Shown: piece after piece, positions 1 to 7,836 of the stretch
Numbering within the stretch: the stretch's first letter is position 1
How the letters are laid out: each line of letters begins with the position of its first letter
Assembly (NCBI RefSeq): GCF_002770725.1
Contig: NZ_NQVN01000023.1
Span: 1 to 64,000 of the forward strand
DNA length: 64,000 bases
Direction of reading: 5' to 3'
Source of the DNA: Pleomorphomonas carboxyditropha
Lineage (GTDB): Bacteria > Pseudomonadota > Alphaproteobacteria > Rhizobiales > Pleomorphomonadaceae
The notes under the pieces: model-generated
The model's input: only the letters and a program-made list of their open reading frames with translations
The model's database searches: none
What the model was told of the DNA's origin: nothing
Position numbers and translations under genes: made by a program

Positions 1-81
1 TCGCACCGATAGCCCTTCCCGGTGGAGAAGGTCGACCGTCATCCGCTCTCGCAACGAGAGCTGAGAGTAATGTTGTCCCAT
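1..81 (-). CDS. IS30-family transposase, N-terminal fragment
   Basis: Only 27 codons are inside the window. The peptide starts MGQHYSQLSLRERMTVDLLH, which matches the N-terminal helix-turn-helix start of IS30-family DDE transposases (pattern Y-x-Q-L-S-x-x-E-R). The gene runs off the left edge. The start is the ATG at 79-81, just inside the putative terminal repeat, as expected for this family. Whether the full transposase is intact cannot be seen. Confidence 0.75.
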   Translation of the reverse strand, partial: MGQHYSQLSLRERMTVDLLHREGLSVR

Positions 82-126
82 CGCAGCAACACCTTAGCAG
101 GTGTTGCACTTCACACGTGAGTCTAG
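1..126 (-). mobile_element. End of an IS30-family insertion sequence (cut by window edge)
   Basis: The segment holds the first codons of an IS30-type transposase reading out of the window on the minus strand, preceded by what looks like the terminal inverted repeat (about 98-126, containing GGTGTTGCACTTCACACGTG). Immediately outside, from about 127, lies a truncated copy of the window's dispersed hairpin repeat (GCAGGACCTCGGGC), so the element appears to have inserted into that hairpin. The other end and the target duplication are outside the window. Confidence 0.7.
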
Positions 127-165
127 GCAGGACCTCGGGCAGGATGGAGCGAGCGGCCGCTATCG
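127..165 (+). repeat. Truncated dispersed hairpin repeat beside the IS end
   Basis: The right half of a repeat copy (GACCTCGGGCAGGATGGAGC) is present, but the GTCATCC arm and the left stem are missing and replaced by the IS30 end. Confidence 0.7.
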
Positions 166-186
166 ATCGCCGACCGGGAGATGCGG

Positions 187-690
187 ATGGACGAAAACGA
201 CATGACCATCAGGCGCATCGAAGCCGCCGAGGTGGATGCGTTCCGTCGCATCCGCCTGGAGGCGCTCCAGATGGAGCCGGCCGCCTATGCCAGCAGCTAT
301 GAGGATTGGGCGGCCTTACCCGACGAAGAATGGCGGAAGCGCCTGGAAACCCCCGTTTTCGTCGCGTTTCAGCATGGCGAGCCCGTGGGGATAACCGGGC
401 TGCTTCGGCAGCGGTCGACCAAGATGGCTCACCGCGCCACCATCGTCATGGTCTACGTGCGCCGGAGCCTGCGCGGAACGGGGCTTGCTCGGGACCTCCT
501 GAACATGGCGGCCGGCCAGGCGCGCGACAGCGGGATTCGATTGCTGGAACTGGCGGTCAGCGCCGAGAACCCGGCCGCGATCCGCTTTTACGAGCGGGAG
601 GGCTTCATCGAGGTCGGCCGGATTCCCGGTGGCTTTCTCCACGATGGCAGGGAGATCGACGACGTCATGATGGTGCGGCGCATCGGCTGA
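187..690 (+). CDS. GNAT family N-acetyltransferase
   Basis: A 167-residue protein of the Gcn5-related acetyltransferase fold, expected to move an acetyl group from acetyl-CoA to an amine; the substrate is unknown. The central strand and acetyl-CoA loop are visible as VMVYVRRSLRGTGLARDLL (R/Q-x-x-G-x-G/A type motif), followed by LLELAVSAENPAAIRFYEREGF, the typical motif B with the conserved FYxxxGF end. The start at 187 was chosen because GGGAG at 176-180 sits 6 bases before it; ATGs at 181 and 202 are alternatives. The gene stands alone, with the IS30 end upstream and a hairpin repeat downstream. It could be a detoxifying acetyltransferase, but nothing nearby points to a substrate. Confidence 0.85.
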   Translation: MDENDMTIRRIEAAEVDAFRRIRLEALQMEPAAYASSYEDWAALPDEEWRKRLETPVFVAFQHGEPVGITGLLRQRSTKMAHRATIVMVYVRRSLRGTGLARDLLNMAAGQARDSGIRLLELAVSAENPAAIRFYEREGFIEVGRIPGGFLHDGREIDDVMMVRRIG

Positions 691-738
691 TCGTCGGTTG
701 GGGAGGTTTTAGGAACACCGTCCGGAGAGGCAGGGGCG

Positions 739-795
739 CCCGATATCAGCGCGGCGCCTCTTCCGACCTGAGGTCCTCGCCTGCGCGAGGATGAC
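739..795 (-). repeat. Dispersed hairpin repeat, single copy (TCGC stem)
   Basis: One copy in reverse orientation, with core CCTGAGGTCCTCGC then CTGCGCGAGGATGAC at 767-795, preceded by the usual GATATCAGC arm. It lies between the GNAT gene and the convergent SDR gene. Confidence 0.85.
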
Positions 796-965
796 GGATC
801 GATGGAGGCGGGCGAGCTGCTAGCCGATTGTTTCGTTTGTATAATTTACCTGTTATCTCCGCGTGGGAAAAGGGACCGAGGACAGGATGAGGCGGGCGGC
901 ACATATAGGGGCCGACCGCGCGCCGCGCCCGGCCGGCGGCCTTGCGCCCGTTCAAACTGTCGCGG

Positions 966-1721
966 TCAGGCGGTGAAGCCGCCGCTGACGTCGATGACCG
1001 AGCCGGTGATGAAGCCGGCGTCGGGGCCGGCGAGAAAGACGATGGCGGCCGCCACTTCGTTCAGTTCGGCAAAGCGCGGGATGGCGTGGGAGTCCATGAC
1101 GATCGGCGGCAGGTTGTCCTTCGAGGCGGCGGCCATGTCGGTGTCCATCACGCCGGCCTGCACGACATTCACCGTGATGTTGCGCCGGCCGAGATCGCGC
1201 GCCGCGCCCTTGCTGTAGCCGACCACCGCCGCCTTGCTGGCCGCGTAGTCCGTCGTACCGGCGAAGGCAATGCGCGCGCCGAGACCCGAGCCGACCGAAA
1301 TGATCCGGCCACCGTCCGGCAGCACGCGGGAAGCGGCACGGATGTTGGCGATCACGCCCATGGTGTTGATCATCCACTGCCGGTCCATCGCCGCGTTGTC
1401 GATCTCGGGATCGTCGAGCGTCTGGCCCTGCCAGGCGACGGCGGCGTTGTTGACGAGGATGTCGAGGCCGCCGAGTGTCTCGACCACCTCGGCGACCAGC
1501 GGTCCGGCGGCGGCCGGGTCACCCTGATCGGCCTTGATCGCCACCGCCCGCACGCCCTTGGCCTTCAGGCGTTCGACGACGGCGGCGGCCTTGTCGGCCG
1601 ACGCGACATAGCTGATGGCTACGTCGGCGCCGGCGTCGGCGAGCGCTTCGGCCGTCGCGGCGCCGAGGCCGCGCGAGCCGCCGGTGACGAGGGCGATCTT
1701 GTTCGAAAGGACTCCGGTCAT
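966..1721 (-). CDS. SDR family NAD(P)-dependent oxidoreductase
   Basis: A 251-residue classical short-chain dehydrogenase/reductase, cytosolic. The nucleotide-binding TGGSRGLG is at residues 13-20, NNAA at 91-94, the catalytic serine region near 142-145, and the catalytic Tyr159-x3-Lys163 (YAASK). The C-terminal GSVIDVSGGF is typical of the family. Length and all catalytic residues are normal. It is the second gene of a pair with the SDR gene upstream on the same strand and is probably controlled by the divergent TetR regulator at 2746. The substrate is unknown; FabG-like ketoreductases and quinone/aldehyde-detoxifying SDRs look alike at this level. Confidence 0.9.
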   Translation of the reverse strand: MTGVLSNKIALVTGGSRGLGAATAEALADAGADVAISYVASADKAAAVVERLKAKGVRAVAIKADQGDPAAAGPLVAEVVETLGGLDILVNNAAVAWQGQTLDDPEIDNAAMDRQWMINTMGVIANIRAASRVLPDGGRIISVGSGLGARIAFAGTTDYAASKAAVVGYSKGAARDLGRRNITVNVVQAGVMDTDMAAASKDNLPPIVMDSHAIPRFAELNEVAAAIVFLAGPDAGFITGSVIDVSGGFTA

Positions 1722-1761
1722 GCTGTTTTCCTTGATTGATCGGTTGAAAAGTCCGGCGCCG

Positions 1762-2532
1762 CTACCAGGGCAGCCGCTCGTCGAGGAAGAAGAAGCCGCC
1801 GGTCGGGCCGTCGTCGCCGAGCGTCGCGTATCGAACGGCCGTATGGGCGCCGTCCTCCACGCTCATGTCCGCCCTGTCGCCGCCCATGCCCGTCCTGAGC
1901 CAGCCCGGATGGACGGCATTGATCTTGAACGGCGTGCCGCGCAGTTCCTCGGCGATCAGGATGGTGAAGGCGTTGAGCGCCGCCTTGGAGGTGTCGTAGC
2001 CGAGGGCGCGGATCGGGTAGACGGGCGACGTCGGATCGGAAAGGTGGGTGAGTGATCCCCGAATGCTCGATACGTTGACGATGCGTGGCGCCTCGGAGCG
2101 CCGGAGCAGCGGCAGCAAGGTCTGGGTGAGCCGCAGCGGTGCGAAGAAATTCACCTCGAAGGTCCGGCGCAGGTCGCTCTCGCGGGCTTCGCTCGGTTGG
2201 CGCTCGGCCGGCGTGCCGCCGTCCGGGCTGTCGATGAGGATGCCGGCGTTGTTGATCAGGATGTCGAGCCGGCGATGCGCCGCTTCGATCGCTTCTCGCG
2301 CCGCCAGGCGATCGGCTTCGCTGGTGACGTCGAGTTTCATCGCCGATGCGCTGCCGCCTTCGGCCCGCAATGCGGCGGCGGTGCCCTCCGCCTGCCGCCG
2401 GTCGCGGGCCGCGACGATCACATGCGCGCCCAGCGCAGCCAGTTGGCGGGATATCTCGACGCCGAGTCCGCGCGCCGCACCGGTGACGAGAGCGATCTTG
2501 CCGGCGGGGGAGGCCGTTGCATCCGATGTCAT
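1762..2532 (-). CDS. SDR family oxidoreductase (carbonyl-reductase-like)
   Basis: A 256-residue SDR enzyme with TGAARGLG at residues 17-24, NNAG at 94-97, serine at 155-156, and Tyr179-x3-Lys183 (YDTSK). The segment around residues 100-125 is longer than in simple FabG-type enzymes, which resembles the CBR1-like carbonyl reductases. The start at 2532 is preferred because AAGGAAAG precedes it on the minus strand; a longer frame to 2556 lacks such a site. It lies 40 bases upstream of the second SDR gene and is divergent from a TetR regulator, with a 39-bp palindrome between them, so repression by that TetR is likely. Confidence 0.88.
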   Translation of the reverse strand: MTSDATASPAGKIALVTGAARGLGVEISRQLAALGAHVIVAARDRRQAEGTAAALRAEGGSASAMKLDVTSEADRLAAREAIEAAHRRLDILINNAGILIDSPDGGTPAERQPSEARESDLRRTFEVNFFAPLRLTQTLLPLLRRSEAPRIVNVSSIRGSLTHLSDPTSPVYPIRALGYDTSKAALNAFTILIAEELRGTPFKINAVHPGWLRTGMGGDRADMSVEDGAHTAVRYATLGDDGPTGGFFFLDERLPW

Positions 2533-2652
2533 GGAAAGCTTTCCTTTCGGGGGCATGCGGGATAGTGGCCGGCAAGCATGCCGAGCGGCGCCATGCGCAT
2601 GGATCCGCCGGTTCGATCGTCTGGCTCGGCCCTGTCGCGCACGCCGCCTCCC

Positions 2653-2691
2653 ATAAGATACCGTTCGTTACGGTAACGATCGGTATCTTAT
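2653..2691. promoter_or_regulatory. Palindromic operator between SDR pair and TetR gene
   Basis: A near-perfect 39-bp dyad: outer arms ATAAGATACC (2653-2662) and GGTATCTTAT (2682-2691), inner arms CGTTAC and GTAACG around 2666-2678. It sits in the divergent promoter region and is the obvious binding site for the TetR protein encoded at 2746. Confidence 0.75.
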
Positions 2692-2745
2692 GTGGACTTC
2701 AGGCGTCAAGCGTTTTATAATGATCGGTACCAAAACGAGGCCGAG

Positions 2746-3366
2746 ATGGGACGTCACAGGGAATTCGATCCGGAGCGTGCTCTGGAAGCGGCGCTTGTCG
2801 TCTTCTGGCGCAAGGGCTACGAAGGCACTTCCTTCGAGGATCTGACCCAGGCGACCGGTGTGGCGCGCCCCGGCCTTTACGCCGCCTTCGGCAACAAGGA
2901 GGCGCTGTTTCTCAAGGTGCTCGACCGCTACGAAGCGACCTACGTGGCCTTCATGCGCGAAGCCCTCGGCGAGCCGCATGCGCGCGACGTCGTCCGGCGT
3001 ATCCTGGAGGGCAACGCCATCGTCCACACGCTCGATGGCGAAAGCCGCGGCTGCCTCGGCATCAACGGGGCCATGGCCTGCTCGGACGAAGGCGAGCCTG
3101 TCCGGCAGGAGCTGGTCCGCCGCCGCGCCGCCAGCGAGGCCGCCCTCCGCGATCGGCTGGAGCGGGCGCGACGGGAGGGCGACCTGCCGGCGGATGCCGA
3201 CAGCACCGTCCTCGCCGCCTATGTAATGACGATCGGCCAGGGCATGGCCGTGCAGGCCAAGGCCGGCGCGCCGAGGCAAAAGCTCGACGCCATCGCCGCG
3301 CACGTGCTTGCGACGTGGCCGACCGGACTGCCGGCGGCTTCCTCGGAGCGGGCCGGGACGAGGTGA
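2746..3366 (+). CDS. TetR/AcrR family transcriptional repressor
   Basis: A 206-residue one-component regulator. The N-terminal helix-turn-helix spans about residues 10-55 (ALEAALVVFWRKGYEGTSFE, then LTQATGVARPGLYAAFGNKE), ending in the family's Y-x-x-F-x-x-K-E-x-L pattern. The rest is the variable ligand-binding helical domain. The start at 2746 was chosen because the family normally begins a few residues before the first helix; an in-frame ATG at 2692 would overlap the operator. It is divergent from two SDR genes and probably represses both itself and them until it binds a small reactive or lipophilic ligand (inference). Confidence 0.88.
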   Translation: MGRHREFDPERALEAALVVFWRKGYEGTSFEDLTQATGVARPGLYAAFGNKEALFLKVLDRYEATYVAFMREALGEPHARDVVRRILEGNAIVHTLDGESRGCLGINGAMACSDEGEPVRQELVRRRAASEAALRDRLERARREGDLPADADSTVLAAYVMTIGQGMAVQAKAGAPRQKLDAIAAHVLATWPTGLPAASSERAGTR

Positions 3367-3411
3367 CGGGGTGCGGCGGCGTATTGGCTGAACGCCGGAT
3401 GGGAAATATAA

Positions 3412-3548
3412 GGCTGTCATCCTCGCGAAGGCGAGGACCTCGGGCAGAATAAACCTCTCGGCTGATATCGCACTCATACACGCGGGAGAGCCTGATACAT
3501 CCCTCCCGCCTTCTCGTCCTGAGGTCCTCGCCTTCGCGAGGATGACAG
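3412..3548. repeat. Dispersed hairpin repeat, inverted pair (TCGC stem)
   Basis: A forward copy (GTCATCCTCGCGAAGGCGAG at 3416-3435) and a reverse copy (GAGGTCCTCGCCTTCGCGAG at 3521-3540) face each other, sharing the same stem. They fill most of the 324-base gap between the TetR gene and the XRE gene. Confidence 0.9.
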
Positions 3549-3621
3549 GTTAATTATATTTATGAAACAAATACCTAGCCGCGTACGGATCCATGTCGGG
3601 CCAGCGTGCAGGCTCTATCAA

Positions 3622-3682
3622 GCCGTCATCCCCGCGAAGGCGAGGACCTCAGGCAGGATGGAGCGATCGGTCGATATCGTCG
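3622..3682 (+). repeat. Dispersed hairpin repeat, single copy
   Basis: Forward copy GTCATCCCCGCGAAGGCGAG, with one stem mismatch (CCGC against GCGA), then GACCTCAGGCAGGATGGAGC. It abuts the 3' end of the XRE gene. Confidence 0.85.
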
Positions 3683-3690
3683 CTTATAGC

Positions 3691-3921
3691 CTATCCGGCG
3701 GCCTTGGGCTCGCCCGCCTCTCGGCCGTCGAAATCGCGGATGCCCTGGCTGATCGCCCAGCAGGCGAGGCGGACGTGCTTGGGGATCGGCACCTGCCGTC
3801 CGCTGCGTTCGCCCCGCTCGTAATACTGGATCATTCGCCGCTTGAGGCCGAGGTGGTGCGCCGCCTCGTCCTGCGTCAGGCCCTGGCGCTGTCGCCAAGC
3901 GCGAAACGTCTCTGCGTCCAT
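3691..3921 (-). CDS. Small XRE-type helix-turn-helix regulator
   Basis: A 76-residue protein consisting almost wholly of an XRE/Cro-CI helix-turn-helix: FRAWRQRQGLTQDEAAHHLG then LKRRMIQYYERGER at about residues 6-40, with LTQ-x-E-A-A and the I-x-Y-Y-E-R-G recognition helix. A basic, proline-containing tail follows. No toxin partner or other gene is adjacent, and a hairpin repeat starts 9 bases beyond its stop. Such proteins are common as orphan regulators or remnants of mobile elements; its target is unknown. Confidence 0.75.
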   Translation of the reverse strand: MDAETFRAWRQRQGLTQDEAAHHLGLKRRMIQYYERGERSGRQVPIPKHVRLACWAISQGIRDFDGREAGEPKAAG

Positions 3922-4216
3922 GCCGCTTTCACATCCCTACAACCCGAAGGAGAAAGTGCCTCAAGCCGGACGATTTGTCCACCGCGCCGAACGCCGGGAC
4001 GGCGAGGAAATGGGACACCATTCCTGCTGTCATGAAACGGCAGTGGCCGGCATTAGGTTCCATCACGAGTGGTTCGCCTCCGACATTCGCCTCCGCCCGA
4101 TAGCATGCCCGGCGCCAATGTCGAAGTCGTGAAAACCACCTGCAAGTCGTTGTTTCCGCTGGAGCCGGATGTCTGCCGGGATGCAAGTTCGCTCCACTCG
4201 ACACCGGAGGCCGCAT

Positions 4217-4672
4217 ATGGATGCCCTGGAAGACTTCATCATCCGCGCCAAGGCGGCCACCTATGCCGGCGATGGCGCGGCGGCGGTGAGCTGCCGGCCG
4301 GGCTCGCATGACCTCCGTTTTGCCGACGGCCCCTTCCGCTATCTCGACAGCTATTTCGGCGGCGCCGACTTTTCCGGCCAGGAAGTGGTCTGGCTGGACG
4401 ACCGCCCGGTGTGGGCGATGGGCTACCATGGCCGGGTGCTGCGCGACGACCTGATCAGCGGCGCGGAGGCCGGCGCCACCATCAAGGCGGCGCTTTCCGC
4501 TCTCTACGGCGAGCGCCGCTTCCTCGGCGGCTTCCGCTTCCGCCACGGCGGCCACGACTATATCGACATCGCCGATGGCGACTACCGCGCCTTCTTCGGC
4601 TTCGAGGAGATCCGGGTGCGCGACATCCGCGCCTACGGGTTGCGCTATTTCGGCGGATTCATCCGCGATTGA
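4217..4672 (+). CDS. DUF5680 domain protein
   Basis: A 151-residue cytosolic protein with no signal peptide. It matches the DUF5680 pattern: FIIRAKAATYAGDG near the N-terminus, SCRPGSHDLRF, YLDSYFGG, VWLDDRPVWAMGYHGRVL in the middle, and a closing YGLRYFGGF. Members often occur alone or fused to XRE regulators; the biochemical role is not established. The start at 4217 has GGAGG at 4206-4210, which decides it over upstream ATGs. It is monocistronic, with the ABC importer operon starting 140 bases later. Confidence 0.75.
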   Translation: MDALEDFIIRAKAATYAGDGAAAVSCRPGSHDLRFADGPFRYLDSYFGGADFSGQEVVWLDDRPVWAMGYHGRVLRDDLISGAEAGATIKAALSALYGERRFLGGFRFRHGGHDYIDIADGDYRAFFGFEEIRVRDIRAYGLRYFGGFIRD

Positions 4673-4815
4673 CGCCGGTTTCGCCTGGTCTCCGGATGGC
4701 TTTCCGACTTCACGGAACTGCCGTCCAACCGTCATCGAAACGTAAACCCGCCTGCCTAGCGTTCGTGCCGAACCGCCCGCCCCGCGCATGAAGGGGCCGT
4801 TTTCGGGAGTGCGCC

Positions 4816-5955
4816 ATGAACCGCCGTGAATTCCTGATGGCCAGTACGGTCGCCGGCCTCGCCGCGTCGACCCGCTTCGCCGCCGCCGCGACCCGCATCG
4901 ACATGTACACGTCGTCCGACGCCAATGTCTCGGACTTCTACGGCAACGTCGTCAAGCCGGCCTTCGAGGCGGCCAATCCGGGCCTGGAACTCAACGTGGT
5001 GATCGCCCGGCCGCAGGCGGCGCTCGACGCGGTGGTGCAGCGGGCGCTCGCCGCGCTCTCCACCAAGTCCGATCCGCAGCTCGACTTCATCGAGCAGTAC
5101 GAGCCGACGCTGCCGGCCGGCGGCATCGAGGCGGGCCTGTGGACCGACTTCGGCAAGGCCGGCCTCAAGAGCTACGCCGCAGTCAACAAGCTGGCGATCC
5201 AGACCCCCTATGGCCTGCCCTACCGCGGCTCGCAGGTGCTCATCGCCTACGACACCACCAAGCTCTCCAAGGACAAGGTGCCGAAGACCTTCCCGGACCT
5301 CGTCGCCTGGATCAAGGCCAACCCCGGCGAGTTCATCTACAACCGTCCCGACAAGGGCGGCTCGGGCAACAACTTCGTCAACCGCGCGGTGCACGAGGTG
5401 TCGGGCCGCGATCCCCTGAAGTTCACGGTCGACAACTATTCCCAGGCCACCGCCGACGAGGTGCTCGGCAAGACCTGGGCGCTGCTCGGCGACCTCGCGC
5501 CGTCGCTCTACCAGGGCGGCGCCTACACCGCCGGCAACACCGCCTCGCTGCAACTGCTCGCCCAGGGCGCGGTGACCATGATCCCGGCCTGGTCCGACCA
5601 GACGCTGCAGGCGATCGCCAAGGGCGTGCTGCCGGAGACCACCGGCCTGGTGCAGCTCACCGACCTCGCGCTGTGCGGCGGCTTCTCCCAGGCGGTGATC
5701 CCGACCAATTCGGCCCATTTCGAGGGATCGCTGAAGCTCGCCGACTTCCTGCTGTCGCAGGAGATGCAGACGGCCATCATCGAGAAGCTCGGCGGCTTCC
5801 CCGGCGTCGACTGGTCGAACCTGCCGCAGGCGCTGCACGACAAATATGCCGACGTCATCCCGTCCTCCATCCCCACCTTCCCGGCCGGCGACTGGACCAA
5901 GGCGGTGCAGGATGGCTGGTACCGCAACGTCGCCCCGAATATCTCGCGCACCTGA
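4816..5955 (+). CDS. ABC transporter substrate-binding protein (Tat-exported, YnjB-like)
   Basis: A 379-residue periplasmic solute-binding protein. It opens with MNRREFLMAS, a twin-arginine-like signal, followed by a hydrophobic alanine-rich stretch and a likely cleavage after AAA near residue 25. The body has the extracellular solute-binding fold (TSSDANVSDFYGNVVKPAFE; IAYDTTKL; VTMIPAWSDQ). It heads an operon with two permeases, an ATPase and a glycerophosphodiesterase, which suggests import of a phosphodiester or polyol-phosphate-like solute (inference from context). The next gene starts 9 bases after its stop. Confidence 0.88.
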   Translation: MNRREFLMASTVAGLAASTRFAAAATRIDMYTSSDANVSDFYGNVVKPAFEAANPGLELNVVIARPQAALDAVVQRALAALSTKSDPQLDFIEQYEPTLPAGGIEAGLWTDFGKAGLKSYAAVNKLAIQTPYGLPYRGSQVLIAYDTTKLSKDKVPKTFPDLVAWIKANPGEFIYNRPDKGGSGNNFVNRAVHEVSGRDPLKFTVDNYSQATADEVLGKTWALLGDLAPSLYQGGAYTAGNTASLQLLAQGAVTMIPAWSDQTLQAIAKGVLPETTGLVQLTDLALCGGFSQAVIPTNSAHFEGSLKLADFLLSQEMQTAIIEKLGGFPGVDWSNLPQALHDKYADVIPSSIPTFPAGDWTKAVQDGWYRNVAPNISRT

Positions 5956-5964
5956 CCGGTCGCG

Positions 5965-6822
5965 ATGATCACCGCGTCCCACCCCAGGGCAGAGGGAGGG
6001 GGGCTTTCGGGCCTCCTTCTCGTCGCCCTGCCGGTCGCCCTGTTGATCTGGCTGGTGCTGTGGCCGGTGCTGCAGGCCGTCGTCGGCACCGTGTATTTTC
6101 CGGGCAAGGGCTTCAGCCTTTCCTCCTACGCCTTCTTCTTCACCGACGCCTACAGCCTCCGCAATCTCTGGCTGACCCTCTGGGTGACCGCGCTGACCTC
6201 GGCGCTGCGCGTCGCCGTCGCCATGCCGATCGCCCTCTATCTGCGCTTCCGCTCCGGCTCGATCGCCGCGCTGGTGCAGAGCCTCGCCCTGTTCCCGCTG
6301 TTCGTGCCGTCGGTGCTGGTGGCCTATGCCTTCATCCGCGTGCTCGGCCCCAACGGCATCGTCGACACCGTGCTGGTCGCCCTCGGCCTGCCGAAGCTGC
6401 CGACGCCCTATCTGACGCCGGCCGGCCCGATCATCGGCCTCGTCTGGGAGAGGCTGCCGCTGACGTTGCTGCTGCTGCTGTCCGGGCTCGGCCGCGTCTC
6501 CATCGCCTCGGTGGACGCCGCCCGCGACCTCGGCGCCGGGGGCCTCACCATCTTCAGCCGCATCATCCTGCCGCGCATCCAGAGCTCGATCATCGTGGCG
6601 CTGGCCTTCAACGTGCTCGGCCTGTTCTCGGCCTTCACGCTGCCCTACCTGCTGGGTCCCGCCTCGCCGGAGATGATGGGGCCGTACATGCAGCGCACCT
6701 TCTCCGACAACGCCGATCCGCTCAACGCCACCACGCAGGCGGTGATCACCTTCGCCTTCTGCGCCGCCTTCGGCCTCGTCTACGTGCGCGCCATCGCCCG
6801 CGGCAGAAGGGGGCCGGCATGA
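5965..6822 (+). CDS. ABC transporter permease, first subunit
   Basis: A 285-residue inner-membrane permease of the binding-protein-dependent family, with about six hydrophobic segments (first LLLVALPVALLIWLVLWPVL). The cytoplasmic coupling (EAA-like) loop is around VDAARDLGAGGLTIFSRIIL. It is translationally coupled to the second permease: its TGA overlaps the next ATG (ATGA at 6819-6822). It forms the channel together with that gene and the ATPase at 7837. Confidence 0.9.
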   Translation: MITASHPRAEGGGLSGLLLVALPVALLIWLVLWPVLQAVVGTVYFPGKGFSLSSYAFFFTDAYSLRNLWLTLWVTALTSALRVAVAMPIALYLRFRSGSIAALVQSLALFPLFVPSVLVAYAFIRVLGPNGIVDTVLVALGLPKLPTPYLTPAGPIIGLVWERLPLTLLLLLSGLGRVSIASVDAARDLGAGGLTIFSRIILPRIQSSIIVALAFNVLGLFSAFTLPYLLGPASPEMMGPYMQRTFSDNADPLNATTQAVITFAFCAAFGLVYVRAIARGRRGPA

Positions 6823-7667
6823 CCGATCTCGCGGTCCTCTCGGGTGCGGGCAAGCGGGTGCGCCGGGCGGCGGTCGACTGGACCGGCATCGCCTTCCTCG
6901 CCGGCCTCGCGGTGGTGATCCTGCTGCCGCTGATCGTCACCGCCGTCTGGGCCTTCGCCGAAGTCTGGCGCTTTCCGGCCATCGTGCCGCAGCGCATGGG
7001 CCTCGGCTACTGGCAGGACACCCTGTCGCGCAACGACGTCTGGACGGCGCTGTGGCTGTCGCTCGGCATCACCACCACGGTGACGGCGATTTCGGCGGCC
7101 ATCTGCTTTCCGGCCGCCTATGCCTTCGCCCGGCTGGACTTCCCCGGCCGCAACCTGCTGTTCCTCGCCTTCCTCTCCGTGCAGGCCTTCCCGAAATTCG
7201 GCCTGATCGTCGCCACCGCCACCATCTTCCTGACGCTGCACCTGGTCGGCACTTTCTGGGGCGTGGTGCTGATCCAGCTCGTGGGCACGCTGCTCTACAT
7301 GATCTGGATCCCGGTCTCCGCCTTCCAGGGCGTCGACCGGCGGCTGGAGGAGGCGGCGCGCGACGTCGGCGCCACGCCGATGCGGGTGTTCTGGTCGATC
7401 ACCCTGCCGCAGGCGCTGCCGACGCTGTTCGCCGCCATCCTGATCACCTTCGTCAGCACCTTCTACGAGACCGACGCCGCCTGGCTGATCGGCCTGCCCA
7501 ACGTGCGCACCATGCCGATGGTGATGATCTCCTTCATCAACAACGCCCTCGAAGTGCAATACGGCGCGGTGCTGTTCGTCTTCCTGTGGGTGCCGTCCTT
7601 CCTGTTGATGCTGGCGGCCCGTCGGGTGATGGGCGCCGACGCCTTCGCCCGGGGACTCGGCGGCTGA
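6819..7667 (+). CDS. ABC transporter permease, second subunit
   Basis: A 282-residue inner-membrane permease. It begins MTDLAVLSG, with the first membrane segment IAFLAGLAVVILLPLIVTAV, and carries the EAA loop EEAARDVGATPMRVFWSITL followed by P-Q-A-L-P. The ATG overlaps the stop of the first permease, so the start is secure. A 33-bp-armed inverted repeat element lies between it and the ATPase gene, which may affect relative expression. Confidence 0.9.
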   Translation: MTDLAVLSGAGKRVRRAAVDWTGIAFLAGLAVVILLPLIVTAVWAFAEVWRFPAIVPQRMGLGYWQDTLSRNDVWTALWLSLGITTTVTAISAAICFPAAYAFARLDFPGRNLLFLAFLSVQAFPKFGLIVATATIFLTLHLVGTFWGVVLIQLVGTLLYMIWIPVSAFQGVDRRLEEAARDVGATPMRVFWSITLPQALPTLFAAILITFVSTFYETDAAWLIGLPNVRTMPMVMISFINNALEVQYGAVLFVFLWVPSFLLMLAARRVMGADAFARGLGG

Positions 7668-7675
7668 TCTCCCTC

Positions 7676-7819
7676 GGAGCCTGACCCAAAACTCTACTGG
7701 GGCGGGCATCTAGCTTCGATTTCTGCGCTTCCGGTGCTCACGAACCTCATGTTCGCTCCGCTCCGGTTCTCGAAACCATCGCCATCTGCCTCGCCCCAGC
7801 GAGTTTCGGATCAGGCTCC
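7676..7819. repeat. Long imperfect inverted-repeat element inside the ABC operon
   Basis: Left arm 7676-7708 and right arm 7787-7819 are about 33 bp each and pair with only a few mismatches (GGAGCCTGA...TGGGGCGGGCA against its complement TGCCTCGCCCCAG...TCAGGCTCC), around a 78-bp middle that is itself partly self-complementary. It resembles a palindromic intergenic element that I recall from other Rhizobiales genomes, but no second copy is in this window. Confidence 0.7.
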
Positions 7820-7836
7820 CATTCAGGACGCTTCCC

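Noticed and set aside
5139-6818. Long plus-strand frame reading into the second permease
   Set aside because: Only the part from 6819 is real; before that it is an alternative frame of the binding-protein and first permease genes.
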